Program-made: the position numbers and the translations under genes | Notes under the pieces: model-generated | What the model was told of the DNA's origin: nothing | Seen by the model: only the letters and a program-made list of their open reading frames with translations | The model's database searches: none | Virus record (IMG/VR): IMGVR_UViG_3300027759_000002 | Location: 1-64,000 of that record | Strand: one strand, 5' to 3' | Source of the DNA: a virus | DNA length: 64,000 nucleotides | Shown here: positions 30,979 to 40,960 of the stretch, piece by piece | Numbering within the stretch: position 1 is the first letter of the stretch | How the letters are laid out: every line of letters begins with the position of its first letter

Positions 30979-32328
30979 ATGGCTGAAGATAATAGCGCAC
31001 CAGCTGGCGGACCAAGATATGCACAAGACTTCAACTTGGAAGCAGTGGATATTATTACCGATTATGGCGACACCTTTAAATTAAAACACCTAGTTGTTGA
31101 GTTGTCTTTTTTCGAAGACATATACTCTTTTGCTTGTTCTGGTAATGTTGTTTTACGTGATGCTGTTGGTATTATTGAAAAACTCAGATTAGATGGTTCA
31201 GAATTTATTGAGATTATCTACGGAAAATCAAAAAAACAATCAGCAGAATATAAAAATTCAAGAAAATATAGATTATATAAGGTCGGTAACAGAAAACCAG
31301 CTGGCAATAAAAACTCTGAATTTTTTACAATGTATTTTTCATCGGAAGAATTGTTTTTGTCTGAACAACTGAAGGTTTCAAAATCTTTCAAAGGAACGGT
31401 AATATCCGATATTGTAAGTAGTTTACTTTTGGATGAATTCAATGGATTAAAAGTTAATCCTAAAAAAGTCAAATACATACAACAAACATATGGTGTTTAT
31501 GATTTTGTTATACCTAGATTGAAACCATTTGAAGCAATAAGTTGGTTATCAACATACGCAAGGCCAGATATTAATGGCGGCGCAGATATGTTATTCTATG
31601 AAACAAACGATGGATTTTACTTTCAGTCAATACAATCAATGTTTGCGGATACTCCTTATGCAACATACAAATATCAACCATCAGACTTGAATTATAGTAA
31701 CAGAGCTGAAAATATGTTTAACATTCTAGATTATGAATTCATAAAAACATATGACACCTTAGAAGCAACAAATTCTGGTATGTATGCCAACAGGTTAATT
31801 TCAATTGATCCAATTAAAAGAACAAAGACAGTTACAAATTTTAGTAAAGATGAATTGGGATATACACAATCAGGTTCAGCAGTCAATAGATTCGGTAAAC
31901 ACCAAACACAGATGTATGAAAGTTCTTTGAAACTGGCATTTAGTAATGCAAATCAAATCGACCAAGAATATATAAGTCAAAAACCGGATGGTGTGGCCAA
32001 AGACATATACATAGAGACATACGTGCCTAATAGAACCGCACAAATTGCCTTGTCAAATTACACGGTGATGAAGGCAATAATACCTGGAGACAGTAGTATA
32101 ACAGCAGGAAGAACAGTTAACATCTTGTTATATTCTTTAGGTATGGAAGGCACACCGACAGCAGCCACAAGAGAAAAAGATGAATATTTTTCTGGCATAT
32201 ATCTTGTAACTGCTGTTAGGCATATTATACAAACACAAGGTACATATCAAACTGTTTTGGAATTAGCAAAAGAAAATACAAAATTGAAATATCCAGACCA
32301 ATCATATTTGGGAGCAGTGAATGAATAA
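30979..32328 (+). CDS. gp27: gp27-like baseplate hub protein
   Basis: 449 residues, T4 gp27 is 391. The pattern LVVELSFFEDIYSFACSGNVVLRDAVGI, DFVIPRLKPFEAISWLSTYARP, then a late FSGIYLVTAVRHII and LELAKEN are characteristic of gp27-type hub proteins (related to phage late-control/VgrG gp27 domain). Forms the trimeric hub below the tube that carries the gp5 spike, encoded next. Overlaps the gp5 OB gene by 8 nt. Confidence 0.85.
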   Translation: MAEDNSAPAGGPRYAQDFNLEAVDIITDYGDTFKLKHLVVELSFFEDIYSFACSGNVVLRDAVGIIEKLRLDGSEFIEIIYGKSKKQSAEYKNSRKYRLYKVGNRKPAGNKNSEFFTMYFSSEELFLSEQLKVSKSFKGTVISDIVSSLLLDEFNGLKVNPKKVKYIQQTYGVYDFVIPRLKPFEAISWLSTYARPDINGGADMLFYETNDGFYFQSIQSMFADTPYATYKYQPSDLNYSNRAENMFNILDYEFIKTYDTLEATNSGMYANRLISIDPIKRTKTVTNFSKDELGYTQSGSAVNRFGKHQTQMYESSLKLAFSNANQIDQEYISQKPDGVAKDIYIETYVPNRTAQIALSNYTVMKAIIPGDSSITAGRTVNILLYSLGMEGTPTAATREKDEYFSGIYLVTAVRHIIQTQGTYQTVLELAKENTKLKYPDQSYLGAVNE

Positions 32329-32644
32329 TAATTTTATAGGTAAAGATGGATTTATTTGGTGGGTCGGTATCAATGAATTCAGGGGTGATCCATTAGGTCT
32401 AGGTCGATGCAAAGTTAGAATTTTTGGTTGGCATACAGATAATAAGATAGATTTACCAACGGAAGATTTACCTTGGGCTTTGCCGATGTATCCAATCAAT
32501 AATTCAAAATCTTTTTCAGCACCTATGTTAGATGAATGGATTGTAGGTTTCTTCATGGATGGAGATTCCGGTCAAGCACCAGTAATGATGGGTGTATTAC
32601 CTGGTTTAGAAAAAGAACCAGACCAAACAACACAAGAGATATAA
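32321..32644 (+). CDS. gp5 N-terminal OB-domain protein, stand-alone
   Basis: 107 residues matching only the first domain of T4 gp5 (575 residues): FIWWVGINEFRGDPLGLGRCKVRIFGWH, DLPWALPMYP, then SFSAPMLDEWIVGFFMDGDSGQAPVMMGVLPG, an OB fold common to spike proteins and VgrG. The lysozyme and beta-helix domains are not in this gene. It ends 1 nt before the next gene. Binds gp27 and carries the spike. Confidence 0.85.
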   Translation: MNNNFIGKDGFIWWVGINEFRGDPLGLGRCKVRIFGWHTDNKIDLPTEDLPWALPMYPINNSKSFSAPMLDEWIVGFFMDGDSGQAPVMMGVLPGLEKEPDQTTQEI

Positions 32645-32645
32645 T

Positions 32646-33515
32646 ATGGCAACAGCAGAAATATTTACACCAGGTCAAAGTACTATCACAAATGTGGAAC
32701 CAACAGGACCATCTTCAGGTGATTTACCCATCGTAGGTAATGCAAACTTAAAACCACCACTTGGAGCAGAAAATGATGGTCGAGTACCAGGAACACCAAC
32801 TACACCTATGTGTGCAAGAAGTGTGGTTGATGGAACAAGTGTGGGTAACAACAATAAAAAATTAACCCATGTTTGTAGTTTCATTGATGATATGAGAAAA
32901 AATATATACTTGAAAAAGTTTATCAAAGCAACTGCACAAGCAATTAGAGAACAAATTCGTGCAATATTGAAAGCTTTAGGTTTATCAGACAAATCTGGTA
33001 TATTTGCAGCGATTGCGGCCAAACTAAAAGAAGCAGCTCGTTGGTTGAAGACTGTACAGAAATTTTTAAAAGATGTTATTAATTTTGAAAAGTATGTGTT
33101 GGCATATATCACAAAAATTAGAGCCATAATTCAATGGATTTTATCATTACCAGCAAGATTCTTAAAAATGTTGGCTCAATGTTTAGCAAAATTCTTAAAA
33201 CTCGTGAAAAATGTTATGACAGACTTCTTCAAAGAACTCACAGCTGGTGGAGAAGATAGTGGTTTTTCTGATTTGATTAAATCAACAAAATCACTTATAA
33301 ATGAAACTGTTACTACAGTAAAATTGGCTGGTACTGCAGCTGCTGGTGCTGTTGCGATTGCAGGTGCTGCGACCGTTGGTTTAATGGTACCTGTTTCAGC
33401 CGCAGAAGTAAAAGCTGCAAATAAAACCATTGCTAATTATAGTGCATCATTACCAACAACAGACAGTGTTGCTAAAAGCCTTGAACCTAAAGATTTAAAA
33501 AAATCCACACCATAA
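32646..33515 (+). CDS. amphipathic helical hub-associated protein
   Basis: 289 residues between two gp5-like genes. The N-terminal 70 residues are Pro/Gly-rich with PAAR-like flavour (VDGTSVGNNNKK); the middle (about 80-190) is a chain of amphipathic helices with Lys and hydrophobic faces (KFIKATAQAIREQIRAILKAL, LKTVQKFLKDVI, ALKM-type repeats); a hydrophobic Ala/Gly/Val stretch (about 215-250) looks membrane-active. It replaces the lysozyme domain in gene order. Possible membrane-interacting hub protein; no family recognised. Confidence 0.6.
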   Translation: MATAEIFTPGQSTITNVEPTGPSSGDLPIVGNANLKPPLGAENDGRVPGTPTTPMCARSVVDGTSVGNNNKKLTHVCSFIDDMRKNIYLKKFIKATAQAIREQIRAILKALGLSDKSGIFAAIAAKLKEAARWLKTVQKFLKDVINFEKYVLAYITKIRAIIQWILSLPARFLKMLAQCLAKFLKLVKNVMTDFFKELTAGGEDSGFSDLIKSTKSLINETVTTVKLAGTAAAGAVAIAGAATVGLMVPVSAAEVKAANKTIANYSASLPTTDSVAKSLEPKDLKKSTP

Positions 33516-33518
33516 ACC

Positions 33519-34391
33519 ATGACAGACACTACAGACATTAATTCTCCGCCAGCTGATAATTTGTGGACAGAACCTGAATCTGCCGCAAATACATATTATC
33601 AACCTGTTTATCCATATAACAATGTTCAACAAACTGAAGCTGGACATAAATTTGAAATGGATGACACTCCAACCAGAGAACGTATACGTTTATCACATAG
33701 AACGGGTACATTTATTGAAATGCATCCAAACGGTGATGAAGTACATAAAGTTTATGGCAACGGATTCACAATTATTGTCTCAAATAAAAATATATTGATT
33801 GGTGGTGATTGTAATATTGAAATTGGAGGTAATTGCAACCTAAATGTACTGCAAGATATGAATGTACAGGTTGGTGGCAATTACAACCTACAAGTTAAAG
33901 GTGACACAAACATCAGAGCTATTGGAGAAATAGATATATTGGGTGATAGTGATGTGAGAATTACAGCTGATGAAAATTTTGGCGGAACAATGTATCTCGG
34001 TGCAGCTGACCACATATCTATAGCATCTGATTTAAATGTTGGTGGTTCAATTCACGCAGATATGATTAATGCTGAATCTAGGGTTACAGCCGGTACAGGA
34101 GTTTACGCTGGAGTTGATGGATTCACAACATCAGGCGGTGTGTCTGCTGGATTCCCTACACCAGCATCACCAATTGCAGTTCCTGGTCAAATCAATGCAC
34201 TCACATCAGTGAATGCTGTTGTTTCAGTAAATGCAGCCATGGCGAACTTTGCTTTGGCAAAAATTAGTGTGATGGATGCGGTTTTAATGTCAGATAAAAT
34301 TAATACATCAATATTCAATACACACATCCACGGCAATGGTAATAATGGTACACCAACTACAATGCCAATGACACCATTCGCAGGAGTATAA
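33519..34391 (+). CDS. gp5 C-terminal beta-helix spike protein
   Basis: 290 residues. Core of short strand repeats spaced about 8 residues (KNILIGGDCNIEIGG, NCNLNVLQ, DMNVQVGGNYNLQVKGDTNI), as in the triple-stranded beta-helix of T4 gp5 and other contractile spikes. Preceded by SHRTGTFIEMHPNGDEVHKVYG, which starts the spike. C-terminus has a HIHGNGNNG metal-type tip region. Needle that pierces the outer membrane. Confidence 0.82.
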   Translation: MTDTTDINSPPADNLWTEPESAANTYYQPVYPYNNVQQTEAGHKFEMDDTPTRERIRLSHRTGTFIEMHPNGDEVHKVYGNGFTIIVSNKNILIGGDCNIEIGGNCNLNVLQDMNVQVGGNYNLQVKGDTNIRAIGEIDILGDSDVRITADENFGGTMYLGAADHISIASDLNVGGSIHADMINAESRVTAGTGVYAGVDGFTTSGGVSAGFPTPASPIAVPGQINALTSVNAVVSVNAAMANFALAKISVMDAVLMSDKINTSIFNTHIHGNGNNGTPTTMPMTPFAGV

Positions 34392-34392
34392 T

Positions 34393-35247
34393 ATGGTAGC
34401 AGTGGCAAACGCAGCAGGAATTTTTCATTCATTTGGTTACGGATTTGATGATCCTAATGGTCATATACAAGAATTGTCCATCGACACAAAAGAACATATG
34501 GACACAATGCCACCTTTCATTACATCTTGGCAAGCACAAGATATTGCAAATAATGATTATGGTGGTTACTACCAAAACCCAATGCAATCTATAACCATGT
34601 TAATTTATACAAATGCAAATGCAATATATCAACTTGCAAACACAGGCAATGGTGTAAATAATATGGCCAATGTCAAAACCTCATCCACTGAATTAATGAG
34701 TAATGCAATGGCATTTTTGACACACACCAGTAAACAATCTGGATTAACAGAATATGATGGTTTAGATACACTCAGTCCATATATGGATTTAGCTATGAGT
34801 GCGGGTAGAACCGCAATGTATATTACTTATCAAACTGATGCGGTAACAAACAATGCACCAATTATGGGTAGTTTCACTAGTTTGATGATTGAACCACAAT
34901 TGATTGCAAATAACAATACTCTGTTAACATATAAACAACAATTTGCAAATAGTGTGACCATAACAACATCAACAACGATTGATCCAGAAACTGGATACTC
35001 CACAACAGTAACCACAGCAACATCAAATCTCACAAGTCAACAATTGACAACATTAAATACACAAATGAACAATATTAAGAACTTTATGAATCAGAGAAAA
35101 GTAGCTGATATTGATTTTTACAATAATGTTAAAAGGTTTGTTGACGGATACAATAAAACTAAGAGATTGAACAATATGGGTGAAACTGAAAAATACTTAG
35201 TTAATAATTTAATTGGTACCGAGAAGGCCAAGTCAAGAATTGCATAA
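34393..35247 (+). CDS. conserved baseplate/tail protein of unknown function
   Basis: 284 residues starting one base after the previous stop. Contains FHSFGYGFDDPNGHIQEL and MPPFITSWQAQDIANNDYGG, then an Asn/Thr-rich helical body and a conserved-looking end (KTKRLNNMGETEKYLVNNLIGTE). Found in my memory in T4-like phage baseplate operons without assigned function. The 97 nt after it (35248-35344) hold no gene, only weak inverted repeats and a CATAAATA octamer. Confidence 0.65.
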   Translation: MVAVANAAGIFHSFGYGFDDPNGHIQELSIDTKEHMDTMPPFITSWQAQDIANNDYGGYYQNPMQSITMLIYTNANAIYQLANTGNGVNNMANVKTSSTELMSNAMAFLTHTSKQSGLTEYDGLDTLSPYMDLAMSAGRTAMYITYQTDAVTNNAPIMGSFTSLMIEPQLIANNNTLLTYKQQFANSVTITTSTTIDPETGYSTTVTTATSNLTSQQLTTLNTQMNNIKNFMNQRKVADIDFYNNVKRFVDGYNKTKRLNNMGETEKYLVNNLIGTEKAKSRIA

Positions 35248-35332
35248 TTGCCGAAATTTCGAATTTTTGCGTTCCGGCCTAAGAATTTTCTCCCACAGCT
35301 TCGAAAATACAAAAAAGCGTTTTACTCCTAGA

Positions 35333-35340
35333 CATAAATA
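35333..35340 (+). promoter_or_regulatory. T4-late-like octamer CATAAATA before gp25
   Basis: CATAAATA ends 4 nt before the gp25 ATG (35345). A transcript from it would begin at about the start codon, so it would be nearly leaderless unless translation starts downstream. No Shine-Dalgarno is visible before this ATG. Confidence 0.4.
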
Positions 35341-35344
35341 AAAG

Positions 35345-35746
35345 ATGGCAACCTCACAAACTATACAAAAACTATACTCCGATATAGATTTCACACTCGC
35401 AAAGAGGCCTGTGTTGAATGATATCGCTTTAAGTTATGATAATCAAGCCATCATCCGTTCTTTGAGAAACATATTATTAACAAAAAAGTTTGAAAAACTA
35501 TGGAATCCAGATTTTGGATCTAATATAGACACCCTTTTATTTGAAAATATCTCCAGTGTTACAGCTGCGGCTTTAGAAAAAGAAATTTCAGTTGCAATTG
35601 CAAACTATGAACCTAGGGTAAATATGAAAAATGTAGTAGTGACACCATACATTGACAGAAATGCTTATGATGTTACACTAACTTTTTATATATCAAATGC
35701 AACACAACCAACTACTGTAACAGTTTTTTTAGAGAGAAACAGATAA
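35345..35746 (+). CDS. gp25: gp25-like baseplate wedge protein
   Basis: 133 residues, T4 gp25 is 132. Pattern YSDIDFTLAKRPVLNDIALSYDNQAI, LLTKKFEKLWNPDFGSNIDTLLFE, then IxxAIANYEPRVNMKNV; this is the lysozyme-related fold found in gp25 and in type VI secretion TssE. Forms the inner wedge ring with gp53 and gp6. Starts the gp25-6-7-8 wedge run, as in T4. Confidence 0.93.
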   Translation: MATSQTIQKLYSDIDFTLAKRPVLNDIALSYDNQAIIRSLRNILLTKKFEKLWNPDFGSNIDTLLFENISSVTAAALEKEISVAIANYEPRVNMKNVVVTPYIDRNAYDVTLTFYISNATQPTTVTVFLERNR

Positions 35747-35747
35747 A

Positions 35748-37826
35748 ATGGCAGGTGCTAATTCAAATTTCAACATAACCGAACTAGATTTCGGTTCAAT
35801 CAAAGACAGTTTAAAAAACTACATGAAGGACAATGGCGTCCTTAATGATTATAATTATGAAGGTTCTGCAATTTCCACCCTTTTAGATATACTGGCATAC
35901 AATACACAATATAATGCCTACTATTTGAATATGGTTGCGAATGAAATGTTTTTAGACACAGCTCTACAAAGAAACTCTGTTGTTTCTCAAGCAAAATTAT
36001 TAAATTACATTCCACAATCTGCGATTGCGCCTTCAGCCACAATTAATTTGAGAGTAAATCAGGTGACTGATGCTTCATTGACACTGCCAAAATATACGAG
36101 CTTTCTATCTGAAGCTATTGATGGTATCAATTATAATTTTGTGAACACAGATTCACACACAGTTAATGTAGTTAATGGTGTTGCACAGTTTAATGAAATC
36201 ACATTAAAACAAGGCAGTTCACAAGTATATTCTTTTTTAGTAGATGTTGGTACAAATACCAAGTCATTATTTAAGTTACCAGACACAAATATTGATACAA
36301 CCACACTGTTGGTTGCAGTGCAAGAATCTTCATCAAACAATTACCTAACAACATTTAGTTCAGCATCTGATTATTTAACATTGAATAATAGTTCTGCGGT
36401 ATACTTCTTACAAGAAGGTTTGAACGGTTACTTCGAAATCTATTTTGGTAATGGAATATTAGGTAAAGCATTGAAGAATGGTAATATTGTTAAAGTTTCT
36501 TATGTTACCACTCAAGGTTTAAGTGGTGCTGGCGCAAACAATTTCGTAATAATGAACACTATTGCTGGTTATAGTAACACAGTTGTTACACCTATCACTT
36601 CAGCATCACAAGGTTCATCAAGAGAAACAATTGATTCTATTAAATTACAAGCACCAAAATCATATGCCGCACAAAATCGTGCCGTCACCAAAGATGATTA
36701 CATTACAGCAATTCAACAAAATCAATTAGGTTATTCATTTGATGCAGTAAACGTTTGGGGTGGCCAACAGAACGATCCTCCTGTTTATGGTCGTGTATTT
36801 GTTTGTATGAAACCAACTGGTGGTTACACAATAACACAAAATCAAAAAGCAAAACTCATCAAAGATGTATTGAAACCAATTTCAATAATGACAGTTGAAC
36901 CAACAATTGTTGATCCAGATTATACTTACGTTCAAATTACAGCAAACGTATTGTATGATCCTAAGAAAACTACCGCATCAGCTGCACAAATCAAAGCGGC
37001 TGTTAGAAGTGTGATATATTCTTATTCATTATCAACATTAAACACATTTAATTCCACTTTTAAAGCATCAGATTTTAACAACAGAATTAATGCGGCCGAT
37101 GCATCTATTATTACGAATGAAATTTCTATTAAACTACAGAAAAAATTCTTTCCAAATCTAAGTACACCAACAACATACAAACTTTATTATGGTACAGAAC
37201 TGAAAAAAGGTATGTTTTTAAGTGGTATTTTAAGTACACCAACAGTTGTTTATAGAAACCCGTTAAACTTGGCTCAAACAATTCAAGGCCTTAACATTGA
37301 AGAAGTGCCTTCTTCTACAGGCGGTGTAGAATCAATCACAGTTACAAATCCTGGTTTTGGATATGAGTATCCTCCTACAGTTACAGTTTTAGGTGATGGT
37401 AGTGGCGCAACGGCAGAAGCTGTGGTGGTCAATGGTATTATCAAACAAATAAATGTTTTGACAAAAGGTGTAGGGTATACTTCAGCAATAGTAACAATCA
37501 CAAACAAATCAAATGATACAACAGGTACATTAGGTGCAGCAACAGTGGCACTTGAAGGTAAATATGGTACTTTAAGAACTTATTTTAATGATACATTAAA
37601 TGTGAAGACTGTATTTGATGGAAACATTGGTACGGTTGATTATAAATCTGGCATTATTACATTAAATTCCTTTGCACCAATTATAGTTGATAATGAATTG
37701 GGACAATTGACGATGACAGTAACACCAACATCAACTATCATTTCATCATCTTATAATAGAATCATAACGCTTGATGAATATGATCCACAATCAATCATTG
37801 TTAATGTAACAGCTAAAACAACATGA
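35748..37826 (+). CDS. gp6: gp6-like baseplate wedge protein
   Basis: 692 residues, T4 gp6 is 660. N-terminal SSTLLDILAYNTQYNAYYLNMVANEMFLDTA-type block (ISTLLDILAYN, ANEMFLDTALQRNSV), then HxLTHGKSY-type region and the J-like core (KDDYITAIQQN, WGGQQNDPP). A Gly-rich insert (nt about 37330-37500; VTNPGFGYEYPPTVTV then KGVGYTSAIVTI) is shared with gp7 and gp8 of this phage. gp6 forms the outer iris of the baseplate. Stop overlaps the gp7 ATG. Confidence 0.92.
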   Translation: MAGANSNFNITELDFGSIKDSLKNYMKDNGVLNDYNYEGSAISTLLDILAYNTQYNAYYLNMVANEMFLDTALQRNSVVSQAKLLNYIPQSAIAPSATINLRVNQVTDASLTLPKYTSFLSEAIDGINYNFVNTDSHTVNVVNGVAQFNEITLKQGSSQVYSFLVDVGTNTKSLFKLPDTNIDTTTLLVAVQESSSNNYLTTFSSASDYLTLNNSSAVYFLQEGLNGYFEIYFGNGILGKALKNGNIVKVSYVTTQGLSGAGANNFVIMNTIAGYSNTVVTPITSASQGSSRETIDSIKLQAPKSYAAQNRAVTKDDYITAIQQNQLGYSFDAVNVWGGQQNDPPVYGRVFVCMKPTGGYTITQNQKAKLIKDVLKPISIMTVEPTIVDPDYTYVQITANVLYDPKKTTASAAQIKAAVRSVIYSYSLSTLNTFNSTFKASDFNNRINAADASIITNEISIKLQKKFFPNLSTPTTYKLYYGTELKKGMFLSGILSTPTVVYRNPLNLAQTIQGLNIEEVPSSTGGVESITVTNPGFGYEYPPTVTVLGDGSGATAEAVVVNGIIKQINVLTKGVGYTSAIVTITNKSNDTTGTLGAATVALEGKYGTLRTYFNDTLNVKTVFDGNIGTVDYKSGIITLNSFAPIIVDNELGQLTMTVTPTSTIISSSYNRIITLDEYDPQSIIVNVTAKTT

Positions 37827-40800
37827 TAGAAAACGGCCAACTAACCTCTTTACTGGTTAAAGACCAGTTACCTGAGCACATTCGTGACAATGACCAATAT
37901 ATAAACTTTCACACATTCATTAAGGCATACTATGAATGGATGGAAGAAACGGGAAAGGTATCGGAAAGAACTCAGAATTTGTTATCATATAAAGATATTG
38001 ATACAACAACAGAAGAATTTTTAGATTACTTTACGAATGATTTTTTACCTTTCTTTCCAAAAGATACTCTATTAAGCAAAGAAGAAACGGTTAAAGTTGC
38101 CAGACAGTTATATAAAACCAAAGGTACACCGGCATCGTATGAGTTTCTTTTTCGTGTTCTTTTCAATTCCGATTTTGAAGTATTTAATACCAAAGAAGCC
38201 GTATTCAAAGCATCAGCTGGTACATGGTATGTTTCAAAGAGTTTAAAACTTGCATCAAGTAACCGTAATTTTTTAAACACCAAAAACTTAAGAGTGTTTG
38301 GTTTAGAATCAAAATCTATTGCAACAATTGAAGCCGCAGTATTGGTTGGTGATAAAACTGAAATCTTTATCTCAGATATTGAACGTCTGTTTGAGTCTGG
38401 AGAATTTGTTAAGATAGTTGATTCAAACAATCAAGATGTGTTGTTTAACGGTCAAATACTTACAGCAAAAATTGTAGGTCAAATCAGTCAAATTAAAATA
38501 AACTCCGTTAAACGTGGTTCTTTATACCAACCAGGTGATCCTGTTGTTGTTTATGATGGTATGGATGATGACACGACTGGTGTTGGTGCATCTGCTATTG
38601 TTTCAGAAACAACAAGAGGTTCTCTACAACGTATCAATGTTGTTAATGGTGGTTTTGGTTATACTTTAAAACCAAACACCGTTGTTACAGTGATTGGTGG
38701 TGGAGGTGCTAGAGCAAACGTATATGCTTTGTCTAATTTCTTACCACCATCTTACACTATTGTTAATGGCGGTTCAGGTTATAGAATAAATGATAGAGTG
38801 AATTATGCTAATGCGGCCTTTGCTTATGTTACTAGTGTTAGTGCAAACGGTTCAATTACAGGTATTAAATATGTACCTTCTGTAAATGCACAGGCTGTTG
38901 TCAGTCTTACCGCAACAGTACAATCATCTAATGCTTTGGCTAGTGGTGCAGTTATAACAACAGCATCTTCACCTGGTAATGCAAGAGCAAATGTTGGTTA
39001 CATTACAACTGATGTTATTGGATTCAAAAGTAATGTTTTAATTAGCAATAGTAATTTCTTTTTTGCAAACATGGCAAGTGCAAATGCAAACACAAGATTG
39101 ATTGATGCACTTTCTTTTGGTTCATTAGAGACAAGTTCAATATTCAGTATGATTGTTGACAATGGTGGCGGCGGTATTTCTACTGTGCCTGAAGTAGAAG
39201 TTATATCTACTATAAAAACTGAAGATGAATTTGATGTTTATTCAGCCTTACGTTCTGATATTGCACCGCTTGGTATACTTGCACCAATTCAAATCATTAA
39301 TGGTGGAGGTTGGTATCAAGCAAACGATAGAATAGTTTTCAGTGGAGGTTCTGGTCGAGGTGCATACGCAAACGTTACCAGCGTTGGTGCGAACGGTACC
39401 ATAACAGGAGTATCTTATTTTTATAATCCAGCCAATCCATTTCCACTCTATACATTAGGTGGAACAGGTTACAAAAATGAATTTCTACCCTCAGTAAGTG
39501 TACAATCAGCAAACGCACGAGCATCTGGTGCAATCTTAACAGTACCTGGAATACTAGGCACTGGTGCTGACTTCTCTTTAGTTGTTGACCGAGTTGGTTC
39601 AGTTACTACAATTGGCATACAAAATTATGGCGAAGATTACTCATCACAACCAGGCGTATCATTAAAGATACAAGATATTGTTGTGTCAAACGTTGCGATT
39701 GAAAATCTACCACGTAAAGGTGAGGTCATCTATCAAGGTCCGACAATCAACCTATCAACATATACCGCCAGAGTTAATTCAGTATCGTTATTGGCTCCAG
39801 ATGCAAACACACAATTGTCACTGTACAATCTACAAGTGTTTAACTACAATGCAAATCCAAATCCAAATTTAACATTGAAGATATTAGGTGAAGATAGAAA
39901 CATCAATCTCAAGATGGCCAACTCGGCATTTCCGCAATTTGAAAAATCATATAGTTACTTTGATGCATCAGGCAATAGAACAGTATACACCAGAAACTAT
40001 AACAAACAAGGTTACATTTCATATGGTGACGGTTCAGCAAAAGCAAACGCAACATTCTTAAATGGACTGGTCATTGGTGATGGTCAGTATTTGACCTCAC
40101 AAGGACAACCAAGTTCATTCGACATTATGCAGGACGATAAGTACAATAACTTTACCTATTTGATTACAGTTGATAAAGAGATTTCAAAATACAGAGAAGT
40201 TCTTTTAGGTCTGTTACATCCTGTAGGAACAAATGTGTTAGGACGTTATGGTTTAAAATCAAACAATAATATAAGTTCACATGTTTATGAAGCAATGTAT
40301 CTAGGTAAACCATGGTCTTATTATATTAATATGAATGTAGAAAATGTGGTAACAATTGTAACAGATTTTACGAATAAAAGTAATAACAAAATTAAAATCA
40401 ATCAAACAAATGGTGCAAACTTACAGCAAATATTTACTCCAAATACACACATTCTTATTAAAACTAAAAATGGACCAAATGTATATTCGGAAATTGTTTC
40501 AGTTAACAATGAAACAAGTATAGTTACACTTGCAAGTAATGTTTGGCTGACCTATGCAAACGTTGCCGTGGTAACAGGTAACTCTGGTTCAAACGTACTA
40601 AATATTACATCTTTAACCGGTCTGTATGACTTGATGAACAATGGAAACTATAGTGATCCAAATTATCCAATAAGAGATATTGTTTATCGTGGTGACATTG
40701 TTCTTGTTGATAATAATTCAAGTAAGGTAGTTAATACAGTTGATTATATAAACAAAAAAATATATTTGTCAACTAATTTAACCTCAACGACAAATTCTTA

Positions 40801-40957
40801 TATGGCTGTGAAAAGAACCTTCATTGCAAACAGTACCGTATCATCAAGTCAAATTGAATTATATGGTTCAGCTGGAGTACCATATATGCCAGAACTTGCC
40901 ACAGAAAGTGGTGATACATTAATAACAGAAGATGAAAATTCAATCCTATTGGGGTAA
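37823..40957 (+). CDS. gp7: gp7-like baseplate wedge protein
   Basis: 1044 residues, T4 gp7 is 1032. N-terminal domain typical of phage gp7 (DQYINFHTFIKAYYEWMEETG, FFPKDTLLSKEETVKVARQLYKTKG, YEFLFRVLFN), followed by several Gly-rich beta repeats (VNGGFGYTL, VNGGSGYRI, INGGGWYQA) absent from my memory of T4 gp7. C-terminal part has ISKYREVLLGLLHPVGTNVLG. Largest wedge protein, linking hub-side and peripheral baseplate parts. Confidence 0.87.
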   Translation: MIENGQLTSLLVKDQLPEHIRDNDQYINFHTFIKAYYEWMEETGKVSERTQNLLSYKDIDTTTEEFLDYFTNDFLPFFPKDTLLSKEETVKVARQLYKTKGTPASYEFLFRVLFNSDFEVFNTKEAVFKASAGTWYVSKSLKLASSNRNFLNTKNLRVFGLESKSIATIEAAVLVGDKTEIFISDIERLFESGEFVKIVDSNNQDVLFNGQILTAKIVGQISQIKINSVKRGSLYQPGDPVVVYDGMDDDTTGVGASAIVSETTRGSLQRINVVNGGFGYTLKPNTVVTVIGGGGARANVYALSNFLPPSYTIVNGGSGYRINDRVNYANAAFAYVTSVSANGSITGIKYVPSVNAQAVVSLTATVQSSNALASGAVITTASSPGNARANVGYITTDVIGFKSNVLISNSNFFFANMASANANTRLIDALSFGSLETSSIFSMIVDNGGGGISTVPEVEVISTIKTEDEFDVYSALRSDIAPLGILAPIQIINGGGWYQANDRIVFSGGSGRGAYANVTSVGANGTITGVSYFYNPANPFPLYTLGGTGYKNEFLPSVSVQSANARASGAILTVPGILGTGADFSLVVDRVGSVTTIGIQNYGEDYSSQPGVSLKIQDIVVSNVAIENLPRKGEVIYQGPTINLSTYTARVNSVSLLAPDANTQLSLYNLQVFNYNANPNPNLTLKILGEDRNINLKMANSAFPQFEKSYSYFDASGNRTVYTRNYNKQGYISYGDGSAKANATFLNGLVIGDGQYLTSQGQPSSFDIMQDDKYNNFTYLITVDKEISKYREVLLGLLHPVGTNVLGRYGLKSNNNISSHVYEAMYLGKPWSYYINMNVENVVTIVTDFTNKSNNKIKINQTNGANLQQIFTPNTHILIKTKNGPNVYSEIVSVNNETSIVTLASNVWLTYANVAVVTGNSGSNVLNITSLTGLYDLMNNGNYSDPNYPIRDIVYRGDIVLVDNNSSKVVNTVDYINKKIYLSTNLTSTTNSYMAVKRTFIANSTVSSSQIELYGSAGVPYMPELATESGDTLITEDENSILLG

Positions 40958-40960
40958 ACA

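Noticed and set aside
35248-35344. Inverted repeats (CGAAATTTCG, GCCG...CGGC) in the gap before gp25
   Set aside because: Stems are short or have no T-run; no convincing terminator or RNA gene.
38026-38430. Long - strand frame opposite gp7 and similar antisense frames elsewhere
   Set aside because: Shadows of well-supported structural genes, without start sites or family resemblance.
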